In this document: positions 35,469 to 46,255 of the stretch, in pieces
Numbering within the stretch: the first letter of the stretch is position 1
Layout: each line of letters begins with the position of its first letter
NCBI GenBank assembly: GCA_015680685.1
Contig: MNCI01004113.1
Location: forward strand, 1,302,054-1,366,053
Direction of reading: 5' to 3'
Length of the DNA: 64,000 bases
DNA from: Gnetum montanum
Taxonomy: Eukaryota; Streptophyta; Gnetopsida; Gnetales; Gnetaceae
Program-made: the position numbers and the translations under genes
The notes under the pieces: generated by a model
Database searches by the model: none
What the model was told of the DNA's origin: nothing
What the model saw: only the letters and a program-made list of their open reading frames with translations

Positions 35469-37380
35469 ATGTCTTCTTCTTTGTACAAAAGCACTTCTCT
35501 GCCTAGGACTAACACAAGAAGCAATCGGTGGCAAGATACCCATGACATTGATCCGCCAATCCCTCAACAGTTTCATATGGTATATATTCATCCCGATGAA
35601 TATGTACCCGACTTCACCATTATTATCCACCAAGATGAATAGCTACGTTGACGTGACTTGGAAGGTAACATAGTGTTACTTCCCGATTGTTCAGTCCCAA
35701 GTATGCTTTTTCGTGCTCTCACATGAATAGGCTTGCAACACTTACATGCAGAATACATTGCGTAGGATTATGATTCGAGAGACTATCATCCCACAAAGGT
35801 GCAACGTCAAAGGGACTTGCAACAGGAGAGACACCATAAGTCTTTGAAGGGGAAATGGTCCAAGGATGCCCTCCACATTTTAAGTGAAATTGAGGGTGAT
35901 GAATCTGCCTCAAGTAGTCACCCACATAATGATGTTCCTCCCCTTGACTTTGGCCAAGGGGTTGTGTATCAAAACCTTCATTCTACTTTTCATAACCTAG
36001 GTGCTGATACCAATGACCACAAAGTGTCCGAAAAAGGAATAAGGACACATGACAAAGGTGGGCATTCTGATCACAATCATGATTGAGGCAGAGACCAGCT
36101 AAGAGAAGGTAGTAGACACCGTCATGGTGGCGGTTCTCCTTCTTCTTCACCTTCATCATCTCCTCCACCCTCTCCTTCAGTGTCCAGACATAGCCATAGA
36201 GAAAAAGATCATGAAGATAAGGGCAAGCAAAGTGGAAGTCATAGACGAAACAACCAAGATAAAGGATGAGGGCACTCTAGGGAATCATGACATAGAAGAA
36301 GGGAGAGTAGGGAACAACATAGGCATCATAGATGCTACAACAAGATGATTATGATGAACCCCTACTCACTACTCGAAGCATGCTAGACATAACTGAGGCT
36401 GTGAGAGTTCCAACAAGGCACCAAAGAGATAGTAGGATCAAAAGGTTAGATATGAATAACATCCCACGATTTGAAGGGGGATATAACGCTGATCCTCAAA
36501 ATCACTTACAAGCATTTCATGATGCGTGTGCCTTACAAAACATAGAAAATGAGTGGCAAAAACTTAAGTTGTTCCCACAGACACTAATAAAATAAGCTGA
36601 AAGCTGGTACTAGTCCTTAGAACCGGAATCCATTCGTAGGTGGAGTACTATGTTAGAATTATTCAACAATAAGTACCAAATGTACTCCCAAGTGTCTAAC
36701 CTATGAAAGCAGATCCAAGGATGGAAACAAGGAAGTCATGAACCCTTGGATGTTGCCATGGGCTGCTATTATGCACTATTACATCATTGTCTTGGCCATG
36801 GTTATTCGTAGCAAGATTAGCTATGCCATCTCATAGATGGGCTTAGGCATGAAATGAGAAGAACCCTTGGGACTTATGCCCAAGGAAGACTATCCGAGCT
36901 TAGGTCCCATCAAATTCACAGACTACTGGAGCAGTTGCTAAGGAAGAAGGTGAGCTACGAAAGAGAAGAGTGCAAAAAGATAGTAGGTTTCAAACTATTC
37001 TCAAAGTAGTAGAGGAGTCTAGAGAGCAAGGTAGTGATCATGACAAAAGAAAAAAAAAAGAAGTGGAAAATGCACGTAACAAGGATAAGGGCAAAGTTGC
37101 TATTATTGAAGAGGTTTTCAACTCAAATATAGATGATGATAGTAGATGTGAGATATGTCAATATGACCATCCTAAGGGATGTTGCCCTATGATCTCACAT
37201 CTGCAGGAGTCTGGGATGTATGCACTTAATCCATGATTAAACAAACGGCAAACAATCCGACAATTACCTTATCCCCAAGGTAATCCAAGGCAATTCCACC
37301 AACCTTTAACGTATTATCCAAGTGGAACTCCACCACAACCAATTAAGCAACATCAATAGTGGCAACACCCATAATCATGG
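35469..37380 (+). pseudogene. gag of E5, broken
   Basis: The likely start is the ATG at 35469 (MSSSLYKST), in frame with HPDEYVPDFTIIIHQDE, the N-terminal domain shared with E2 and E6. A basic, Ser/His/Arg-rich linker (about 35800-36330) follows. The core at 36332-36595 has RFEGGYNADPQNHLQAFHDA and WQKLKLFP. The zinc-knuckle-like CEICQYDHPKGCC is at 37147-37185. Frames change near 36330 and again before 36970, and stops of all three types interrupt it. The gene continues without a stop signal into a proline/glutamine-rich segment before the protease, so gag and pol were probably one polyprotein. Confidence 0.85.
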
Positions 37381-37383
37381 GGA

Positions 37384-38436
37384 ATGCCACCACCAAGGCA
37401 ACAATATCCTTACTGGAAACCTAACCCATATGGGTATTACGTGCAATATCCAATCTCTCCATGTGACTCTATTGGTCACATTACTCCTCAACATCACTAC
37501 CAAGCTTGTAAGTACTATAGGACTCCCTCTCCTAGGGGAAATATTCCACAAGTGTACCATCCTTCAAATCTAGCAGCATCTCTCCCACCAATAGCTCCAT
37601 TACCACCTACTCCAGCAATGCAAGGTGAACTCCCTACTCAGCCACAGCAAAGTAATGCCATAAGGGCTATTAATCTTCAACCTACTATTGGTTCTAACAA
37701 CCGTATGAAGAAAAGACCTTTCTTCAGAACCAACAGTCCAACCAAGCCTTTCCAGCCCCAAGCGGCTGAGTCTTTGGACGCCTTCGTATCAAATAAAGCT
37801 TCAAAGCCCCCTTTGAGCCTAACACTGCATTCAACGCAGACGGTCATGTTAACACATGCCATTACCAATTGGATCAAATCTGGCCACCTTCCCAAAAAAT
37901 TCTCTAATTCTAGGAGTCCCCTGATATATCTACAAATTGCTGGGAATGAGCCATAAAAAGCTCTTTTGGATTCAGGTTCTAGTGTCAACCTAATATCCCA
38001 AGAAATGTACAAGGCCTAGAACTTGCCTCCATTAAAAAAGAGTAACATCCATTTAGAGTTGGTCGACCAGTCCATCACTGTTTCCTTGGGATTAGTGGAG
38101 GACATTGTTACCACTGTTTGTGGATGGTCGTATCCAGCTAACTTCCTAGTGATTCAAGTGAACAACAGTAAGGGGGACTTTCCAATCATAATGGAAAGGG
38201 CATGGCTAAGCACTATCGATGCACGCCTAGGACTTCGCAATCTTTCCCTAGAAATATCTAAGGAAAATAATTTCGGAAAGATCGAGAAGAAGAAAGTTCC
38301 ATGCATCGCATATAGTGACATAGGGTGTAATTGCGTGCAGAGATCATGGGTTGTGCAAAGGTTAACATTGCCTACATGTAATCAGTGTGCACAAGTGATC
38401 AATATACAAAGGTGCTTGTATGCAGTAGCCACATGA
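37384..38436 (+). pseudogene. Aspartic protease region of E5
   Basis: A proline- and glutamine-rich spacer (37384-37850) leads to the protease, which cuts the polyprotein. The active-site block LLDSGSSVNLISQEMY is intact, with the aspartate codon at 37969. SLGLVEDIVTTVCGW and FPIIMERAWLSTIDARLGL follow, filling the flap and C-terminal positions of retropepsins in this family. A TAA at 37954 interrupts the frame just before the active site. All pieces share one frame. Confidence 0.82.
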
Positions 38437-40260
38437 CAAGAAGATAGCTAGTGGCTGATAGTTGATCAAGAAAGCAGCTCACTTATATGCATGGAGCTAA
38501 TTGAGGGTATGACTTGCGCTTACCTAGATAGCATAGACACATTAGAGTAAGTCCACCACCAACTTCCAAGTCCTAACCTCGAAAACATCAACTAGGGAAA
38601 GTTGGAAATTCCTAAGAAATTTAAATAAGATCCCCTAGAGCTAAAACCATTGCCCGCTGGTATGGAGTACACATTCCTTAAGAATGGAAAACCGATAATC
38701 ATCAACGCAAAACTTGCTCCACAACAAAAAGAGAATCTGCTAAAGGTAATAAAAAAGTGCTCAAAAGCCTTCACCTAGTCATATCTAGAATTAACTAGAA
38801 TAGATCCTAGGATATACCAGCATAGGATTTACACTGACTTCTCCATGAAGCCTCAAAGGCGATTGAACCCAAAGTTCAAGCAAGTAGTAAAAGAAGAAAT
38901 TGAACAGCTTCTAAAGGCTGGGTTCATATACCCCATTGTTGATAGTGAATGGGTTATCCCCATAGCAATTGTGCCTAAAAAGGGAGGCAAATGGAGGGTG
39001 TGCATAGATTTTAGGCTACTAAACATGGCAACATTCAAGGATCACTTTCTGTTACCACTTGTTGACCAAGTCTTAGACACAATCGCAGGGCATAGCTATT
39101 ATAGTTTTTTAGATGGATATAGCAAATACTACCAAATACAAATAGCCCCATAAGACCAAGCCAAAACTACATTCACTAGTCCTTGGGGAATGTTTGCATA
39201 AAAACAAATGCCATTTGGCTTGTGCAATGCCCCTGCAATGTTTCAATGCTTAGTTGTAAGCATATTCCAGCAATAGATAGGAAATGGTGTGGAAGTCTTT
39301 ATGGATGACTTCTCCACTTATGGAGCAAACTTTGATCAAGCCTTGGACCAATTAGAGCAAGTGCTAAAAAGATGTGTAGAAACTAATTTGAGGCTCAATT
39401 AGCAAAAGAGCCATTTGATGGTCCAAGAAGGCATAGTACTTGGGCATAAAATCTTACGTACATGGATAGAGGTAGACCCTAAGAAAATCAAAGTCATCCA
39501 AGGAATTACCCATCAATCAAAAACTATCAAAGACATTCATTCATTCCTTGGATACACTGGCTACTATAGGAGATTCATAGAGAACTTTTCAAATATTTCC
39601 AAACCATTGGTAGAGCTAACGAAAAAGGACGTACCCTTCGAGTGGACCAGGGAATGCGAACTAGCTTTCCAAACTCTAAAATAGAAGCTAGTAGAAACAC
39701 CCATTCTACAAGCTCCTGACTAGTCCAAGCCATTCCATGTCATGACTGATGCATCCAACTATGCCTTAGGAGCCGTACTTACATAGTTAGATGACCAAAA
39801 ACATCCTTACTACATTCACTGTGCAAGTAAAAGTATCGCTGGTGCACAACTTAATTATACTACTATAGAAAAAGAATTAATGGCTATAGTTTTGCACTAG
39901 AAAAGTTTAGACACTATGTATTAGGATACAAAGTATTCATACACACAGATCATAGTGCAATCTGGTTCCTCATGAATAAGCCAATCGTAAGCCCCTGTAT
40001 TATACGATGGCTAGTAATCCTACAAGAGTTCAATTTAATGATGATCGATTGCAAAGGCACCAAGAATGTAGTTGCCGATCATTTATCTCGGTTGCACTGG
40101 GATAGCAAAGAGGATGAGTATCCAATTTTTGATCATTTCCCTAATAAATTCCTCTTTGCTGGTGTAGTGAATAACCAATCACCCACGAAAACAAACTGGT
40201 CTAGTAGCATTCTTACCTATCTCCTTACCCAACAAACACCACAAGAGCTAGACCTTAAGA
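38437..40260 (+). pseudogene. Reverse transcriptase and RNase H of E5
   Basis: RT copies the RNA to DNA. WRVCIDFRLLNMATF and YYSFLDGYSKYYQIQIAP (38845-39153) carry the first palm motifs. MPFGLCNAPAMFQ follows, and VFMDDFSTYG holds the catalytic DD at 39304-39309. SFLGYTGYYRRFIENFS marks the RT thumb/connection region. RNase H has DASNYALGAVL (aspartate at 39748), EKELMAIV (glutamate at 39874) and TDHSAIWFL (aspartate at 39948). One base is missing between the last two motifs, shifting the frame near 39890. KNVVADHLSRL closes RNase H. At least eight in-frame stops, mostly TAG, inactivate it. Confidence 0.9.
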
Positions 40261-40261
40261 A

Positions 40262-41546
40262 GAAATAATAGTTTCTTCATAGAGCCAAGTACTTTATGGA
40301 CATCAATGGACAACTTTACAAAGTATGTCCCGATGGCTTGGTTCGTTGGTGTGTTCCTGATAGAGATCAACTGAGAGTTCTTCAAGATGCTCCTAAAGGA
40401 CCTTGTGGGGGTCATTATGCTGGGAGATGAATGACCATCAAGATCCTACTTGTAGGATATTATTGGCCTACCTTGTTCTGGGACATCCATCAATTCGTCC
40501 AATCTTGTGAGCACTGTCAACATGATGGGGGAATGATTGCTAGAATGGAGGGTCTGCAACAATGGATTCAATCATTAGAACCCTTCGACATTTGGGGAAT
40601 TGATTTCATGGGGCCCATTACACCAATGTCCAATGGGAAATCTTGCATCATAGTTGCCGTAGACTACTTAACAAAATGGGCTGAAGTAGTTACCGTTAAA
40701 GATTGCACATCATCTACAGCTACACGATTTGTTCAACAACAAGTCGTCAATAGGTTTGGCGTGCTATGTGCACTTATTTCAGATAATGGTACACACTTTA
40801 CAGGTGCAACTTTTCAGAAGTTAATGCAACGCTTAGGGGTTGAGCATAAATTGACTACACCATACCACCCCCAAGCGAACAGTCAAGCCAAGGTCACCAA
40901 CAGGGAGATTACTAAGATACTGACCAGAACCATTAGCAAGTATAAGTGAGACTGAAGCACTAAACTAAATGATGCTCTTTGAGCATACCGCTCCACATGG
41001 AAACTCCCTATAGGCTACTCTCCCTACAAGTTAGTGTATCGAAAACTTCCAACGCTTCCTATCCAAACTGAGCTCTGTACACTAGCCACAACATGTGACC
41101 TCAACCTTGGCCTTGATCTAGCACAAAAACAAAGGTTGATGACTCTTAACTTGCTAGATGAGAACCGACTAGCTGCCCTATCATCTAATGAGTTGCACAA
41201 GGCATTTAATAAACAATGTCATGACCTGAAAATTAGGAAAGTTAAGTATCAACCAGGAGATAAGGTTCTCTACTAGAACCCCACACATGTGTCACAATGT
41301 ACCAAATTTCAAACATTGTGGGAAGGACCTTACATTATCTATGCAACTTTTCCTTCAAGGGTCATGACCATATATAAACCTAAGAGCCCAAATAAGAGAA
41401 TGTTAGTCAACATGCAACAAACAAAACCTTTCCATGAGTTTAGGAAAACTAGAACATATGCTACCTCTATAGGTGGGCAACCTTACCCATTATTTCAGAT
41501 CTCCTCCTTCCAACTCAGTCATGGGGGAGATGGCCACCTCTGTTAA
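40262..41546 (+). pseudogene. Integrase of E5
   Basis: The zinc-binding N-terminus ends GGHYAG and CEHCQ (cysteines at 40506 and 40515). The catalytic core has WGIDFMGP (first aspartate at 40602) and SDNGTHF (second at 40782). The catalytic glutamate position, QAEV in relatives, is QAKV here (codon AAG at 40890), so this enzyme would be dead even without its stops. The C-terminal part DLKIRKVKYQPGDKVLY and LWEGPYIIYATFPSRVM is SH3-like. The frame ends HGGDGHLC at 41546 with no chromodomain. A few stops lie near 40430, 40949 and 41277. Confidence 0.88.
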
Positions 41547-43432
41547 TCATTGAAGGCCCTCAGTTCTTTCTAATTTTTTTTATTTTACACATTTTTGTTT
41601 TACACGTTTTTGTTTTGCACATTTATTTAATTTTTTTTTTTACACCATCATTCATATTTTTACCATTTCTTTGTGTGATTACTTTATTTTTTTCATCACC
41701 CAATAAGTGTTCATGATGGTGGCATGAATAATACCATATTGATTGCTACTGTTTGGATTTTACCCTTGAAGTATGATGTTGATATTAAGGTATGGTTCTT
41801 TTGACTAAATAGGCAATGAGTCCACATCATTCATATATCTATAAAATCCTATGGTCTCCCTTGGCTTGCAACTATACGATCTCTTTTTCTAATAAAAGTG
41901 TTAACGAATTGATGGTTGGGTATTTCTCGAACTAAGGAAAGACTCAAAGGATGAAAAGGGTGTCACTTTAAGGGGATTCGATGCATTTGTGCTAGCTATT
42001 CTCTTGAGTGCTTGGATGCTTTTCCCTTGGGTTTTCTACCATTCTGACCATTCATCAAATCTCCAGAAGTTGAGTGCATAAAAATAAGTCTTTGCATGGT
42101 GTGGTTCTCACACAAAAAAAAACAATGAGGATTCAAAGCACACCCCTTAGACACAATAATGAACTTGGGATATACACACTAGTTATGGCACTGGAAAGAC
42201 ATGTTATCCATGCCTAAAGGTTCCCTCTAACTAAGGCCCTTTCTCGCTTTTTGGTTCTCCATCTCGTTCTCCTCAGAATGGTGGTGACTTTTTGTATAGG
42301 TATTCTTGTTCCTTCAAGAGGATAGGTTGGTCAAATGTGTTGATGCAAGGTCACTGAATGTGGTATGATTGAGCCTGGATTTGGAATGAGTCCTACTTGG
42401 TTATATTAATAATAAAACACACACAAGGGACTTTACACAACCTTGTTCTTGGGTTTCCATTCCATTCCCTCCTCTCCACCTTTCTTTTCCATTTTTCACC
42501 TCATTGCCGATTTTATCATTAGTCTGTATCTTGGTTGATGCATTGGTTTTCCTTGGTAATTTATTATGGGTAAGTTTTTAACTCTTGCTTCCAAATGACA
42601 TTCCTAGAGCCTACAAAATTTTTGGTTTGTGGGTTTGTCAGGGCATCAAAGGCATGAGCCTGCTTTGGGGAGGACCCACAAGCACTCCTTTTTGGTGCAC
42701 TTGTTAACTTCTTTCCCTTAAACATTTCCTGCAATCAACAATTTTTTATTTCATCCCCATCCATGACATCCATTTTATTGGCATTGTTGTTGTTACTTTT
42801 TCTCCATCCTTCTTATTCCTTATCTTTTTCCATATTACCGCTACCGAAGGTTTGCTCTTAGTCATGGGGGCCCTAGCACAATTTTTTCAATTTTTCCTAA
42901 CCCCTGCACCTTAGGTAGTCACCAGTGTTAAATCTCTAGAATCAGTATCTGCCATAATCACAACTCAACCAATGCACTTTACATCGAGGCAAGGTATCAC
43001 CTGCATTTTGATTTATCTACCCTCGCTTATTTGTGACTGTGTTGTGTGTGCAGATGGCAATCATACAACAATAGACTGGGCTTGGAGGAAACACTCAGGA
43101 TGGACCAGAACTGGAGCATTTACGAAAGGAGCAAGATTAATGGCATGGCTACGAATAAACAACGGAAGGCGCAATCTTGGCATTAGTAGCAACACATCTT
43201 ATTCTTTTCTCTCTCTCCCTTCTCTTCTAGCTGCCAAATATGGTTGGATGTCATTATGTACAATGTTCACTTTTTTGGTCATGAACACTAATGCTATCAT
43301 GTATTGTATTGTTGATCTGTTCATGGGGCACATTGAGTCTGTCACCCTATTCCACCATCAATGGTCATTCAGTCAGTAATCCCATACCTTCCCGATATTT
43401 TATAAGGAACTTGAGGATGAGTTTTCATACAA
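41547..43432 (+). other. E5 linker and vestigial 3' region
   Basis: The first 1.1 kb aligns with the linkers of the other copies (for example GACATGTTATCCATGCC at about 42199-42215 and GCATGAGCCTGCTTTGGGGAG at about 42653). From about 42700 the alignment fades. At 43050-43055 GTGTGTGCAG is followed by ATGGC, like the ORF3 acceptor and start, but the reading frame after it stops at codon 7 and shows no ORF3 text. The 135-codon frame at 42972-43379 spans this point and is not ORF3. Confidence 0.55.
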
Positions 43433-43443
43433 TCATGGGGGTA
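43433..43443 (+). other. E5 polypurine tract
   Basis: TCATGGGGGTA abuts the 3' LTR. It is the same motif as next to the E2 and E3 3' LTRs. Confidence 0.82.
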
Positions 43444-44251
43444 TGATGAACCACGATATCTCATCCACGATATCAGATCAACCATGCTATGTCAGATACC
43501 CGATATCGCGGCCCATCTCCTTACCTATAAATAAGAGGTGGTGCCCTTGGTTTCCACATTAGAAAGTTAGTCCCTTAGCCAAACTCTTGCCATTTTCCCC
43601 CCAAGAGTTAGAATTATTTCTGCGTGCTCGTAGTAGGAGTCATAGAGTGAACGAATCTTTATTCGAGCATTGTGTACCTAAGCATACTTTGTGTATGATA
43701 ATAAAGATGAACTTTATGATAAAACTTGTAGCATACAAAATAGACTAATTAGCATTGATTATTATTTAATGCTTCCTTAGTTGATTAATGATTCCCCTCA
43801 CCCTACAACTCTCTTAGTTACATACACTCAATACGACCGCTTCGAGCATGCGTGTAGCGCTTGGTAACCCAGTGACGATTAGCATTTTATAATCCCAGTA
43901 GCATTGCACTGGTTTAGGATGTGTACAGCAAGTGGAAATGGATACTGGTGTTAGGAGTAATTAGAACTTAGTTAATGAATAGTTAAATTAGAGAAGTTAC
44001 TTAGTTATCTCTCTCTCCCCCTCCTTACTAGCGCAAGATATAAAATACATAAAAGCCATAAAAATCATATGCCTCAAGCTTACTTAACCATACAGCCATG
44101 ACATACAAGTAAGTTTGGGAAGATAATGATTAACCAACCCATTATTGTTCCACAAAGACGTATAGGCACTTAGTCCTTGGAATTCGACTGGATCATGCGT
44201 GAAACGCTCGTATTCATATGGTTGAGCGTAGGGGTACCTCGCCACTCATCA
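43444..44251 (+). repeat. E5 3' LTR
   Basis: 808 bp, TGATGAACCA to CCACTCATCA. GATATC motifs at 43456-43506; TATA box TATAAATAAG at 43526-43535. It is very similar to the 5' LTR over its length. Relative to the 5' LTR, the U3 carries an extra copy of a GATATC-containing block (about 14 bp longer overall). Confidence 0.92.
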
Positions 44252-44256
44252 TCAAT

Positions 44257-45155
44257 AGACATAAATGAAAAAAGTAATTTATCACATGTTTTCTCCCCTT
44301 CACTCACAAGGGATCAAAAATTTATTTAAAGAAAAGTCACACTTATATTTAGAAACTTACTTTAGTATGCCATATGTCCATGTTTAGCAACACATCACTT
44401 AATATCTAGAAAAAAAAATAATGTGTTAAAAACAATGCAGTATCATTTGGAAGCATGCGTAAGGATTCATAATATGTTGCTGTTTTAATAAAACAATTTT
44501 GTAATCACCAGACTTTTCTTTTATTCAAGTAAATTACCTTCACAATTTTGTATTCTTAGATCTTTTGGTTGTGGTAGTCGTTTCTAAAATATGAACAACT
44601 ACATTTCTTCTTAACTCCTTATCAATCCCTTTTTCCTTTTGTTTATTCTTTCTTTTGGACTTGGTATTGGCTAGAGCTTTAACATGATGAAGGATCATGA
44701 CTCATCATAACCAACACAACACTTTGCTAAAACTAGTAACATATCATTGTAACCAATGCAATACTTTGTTACAATTTGTAACACATCATCATAACTAACT
44801 CAACATAACACATACTTACAACTTGAATAACTTAGCATAACAATGACAACTTACGAATAAAGACAATTTATGAATTATCATCTAACACAAGGGCATCCTA
44901 TCCTATAGGATTTATATTAATGAGATTTAGGGAGATGAGGGATGATTTTTTTTTGTAGTTGATTGTTTATAGTTGAATGATCCTTTAGCTATTGATTGGC
45001 TTCCTTCCTAATGTAGCATTTTTTATTCATTTATGATGATTTCAAATATTAGTTCTTTAGTACTTATAATGGCATGTTGATATTTTAGTTATTGTTTTAG
45101 TTGCTCAATTTCATGATTTGTCTTGACTAAATTTATATGATATGCTTCATCAATA
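44257..45155. other. Unassigned sequence between E5 and E4
   Basis: AT-rich. A short repeat of AACACATCATCATAACTAA-like text runs at about 44700-44830. Nothing else is recognised. Confidence 0.4.
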
Positions 45156-45160
45156 GTTAC

Positions 45161-46010
45161 TAATGAGCAATTAGATATTCCAATAATCAACCATACAAGT
45201 CAAAAGTATTCACATGTGACCAAATTGTAATCTGCAAATGAACAATGTAAGTATGCTAGTAAGTTGATGTTAAGTTCCTAATCATAGTTTTCCCACTTAC
45301 AGTTAGTGAGGTGAAAATTGTATGGCTTAACTCTTAGTGAGGTATGTGATAAACTAATGTTATTTGGCTTTAATTGTGCTAAGCTTCACCTTTATGGAAA
45401 TCATTATAAATTCTAATGCTAAGTTCAATGAAAATGTAAATCTATTCTATCCTATCAATGATAAGCATGCATTCTTGGTTTTATGTACATGTCTTGGCCT
45501 AATGTAATTGTTACCGGGATTACCAAGTAACTTCACTATTGAGCAAATTAAGCAAAATCACTACTGGATTACCAAATAATTACACTTTACACTTAAAACT
45601 AGTTGTACTTATTTTGCCTTACTAATAGACATTGGAATATTAAAGGATTTAGGAAATATAAATGACTGAATAAAAGTAAACATCATGGAAAAGTAAAACT
45701 ATGCTAAGTGAAATGTTGCAATGATCAAGAATAATCTTGATCTTTATTGATGTTCATTAATTGTATACAAAAATAATACACTCAAATCAAGATCCTGTTC
45801 AACTATATTTTACCACACTATAGGCATTCACTCCAACTCTACCTTACAAAAGCAAACTACAAGAGTTTTGCTAACTATTAGCAAAAAGTTGTTGTTTCAA
45901 CATGATGGTGGGTTGGTATTTATAGGCACAACCATGATCCACTACATTGCATATGCCATGACATATGTAGAACTATGATATTGTATTCTACATAACAAAA
46001 TATTTTATCA
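45161..46010 (-). repeat. E4 3' LTR (left)
   Basis: About 850 bp, TAATGAGCAATTAG to TTTTATCA on the plus strand, both ends one change away from the family. TATAAATACC (minus) lies near 45918-45927. The U3 holds only decayed ATATC and CATATG-type palindromes. The PPT remnant TACCACCAC follows at 46011. Confidence 0.82.
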
Positions 46011-46255
46011 TACCACCACAACTGACTGAAAACTCATCCTCAAGTTAAAACAAAAGGAGAATAGAGTTCTTTACAAATTTTTGGGGTTATATAAAAACTT
46101 TGACATTATGACTCATATGTACATGATTGACTCTACTATGAATGCTACATTGTAGTTTGAGTGATGTTTACAAAATTATCATGCAATACATAATTGACAT
46201 ATGTGATAAGAACAAATCAAAGCAAAACAAAACTAGATAAAAATTGATGTAATCT

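Larger units (their letters stand above)
34543..44251 (+). mobile_element. E5: Athila-like element with gag-pol, no ORF3
   Basis: A 9.7-kb plus-strand element with target duplication TCAAT (34538-34542 and 44252-44256), LTRs of 794 and 808 bp, a PBS, gag, protease, RT, RNase H, integrase, a linker and a PPT. It gives the best view of pol in the window. From about 36970 to 39890 the genes share one frame, and after a one-base loss in RNase H they continue in the next frame to 41546, so gag-pol was originally one frame. ORF3 is missing: only about 390 bp separates the ORF3 acceptor-like site from the 3' LTR. Confidence 0.92.

Noticed and set aside
37375-38012. Minus-strand frames over the E5 gag-protease junction
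   Set aside because: Shadows of the plus-strand proline-rich spacer and protease.
42972-43379. 135-codon plus frame in E5 as an ORF3 or host gene
   Set aside because: It shows none of the ORF3 motifs, crosses the acceptor-like site, and has no recognisable domain.
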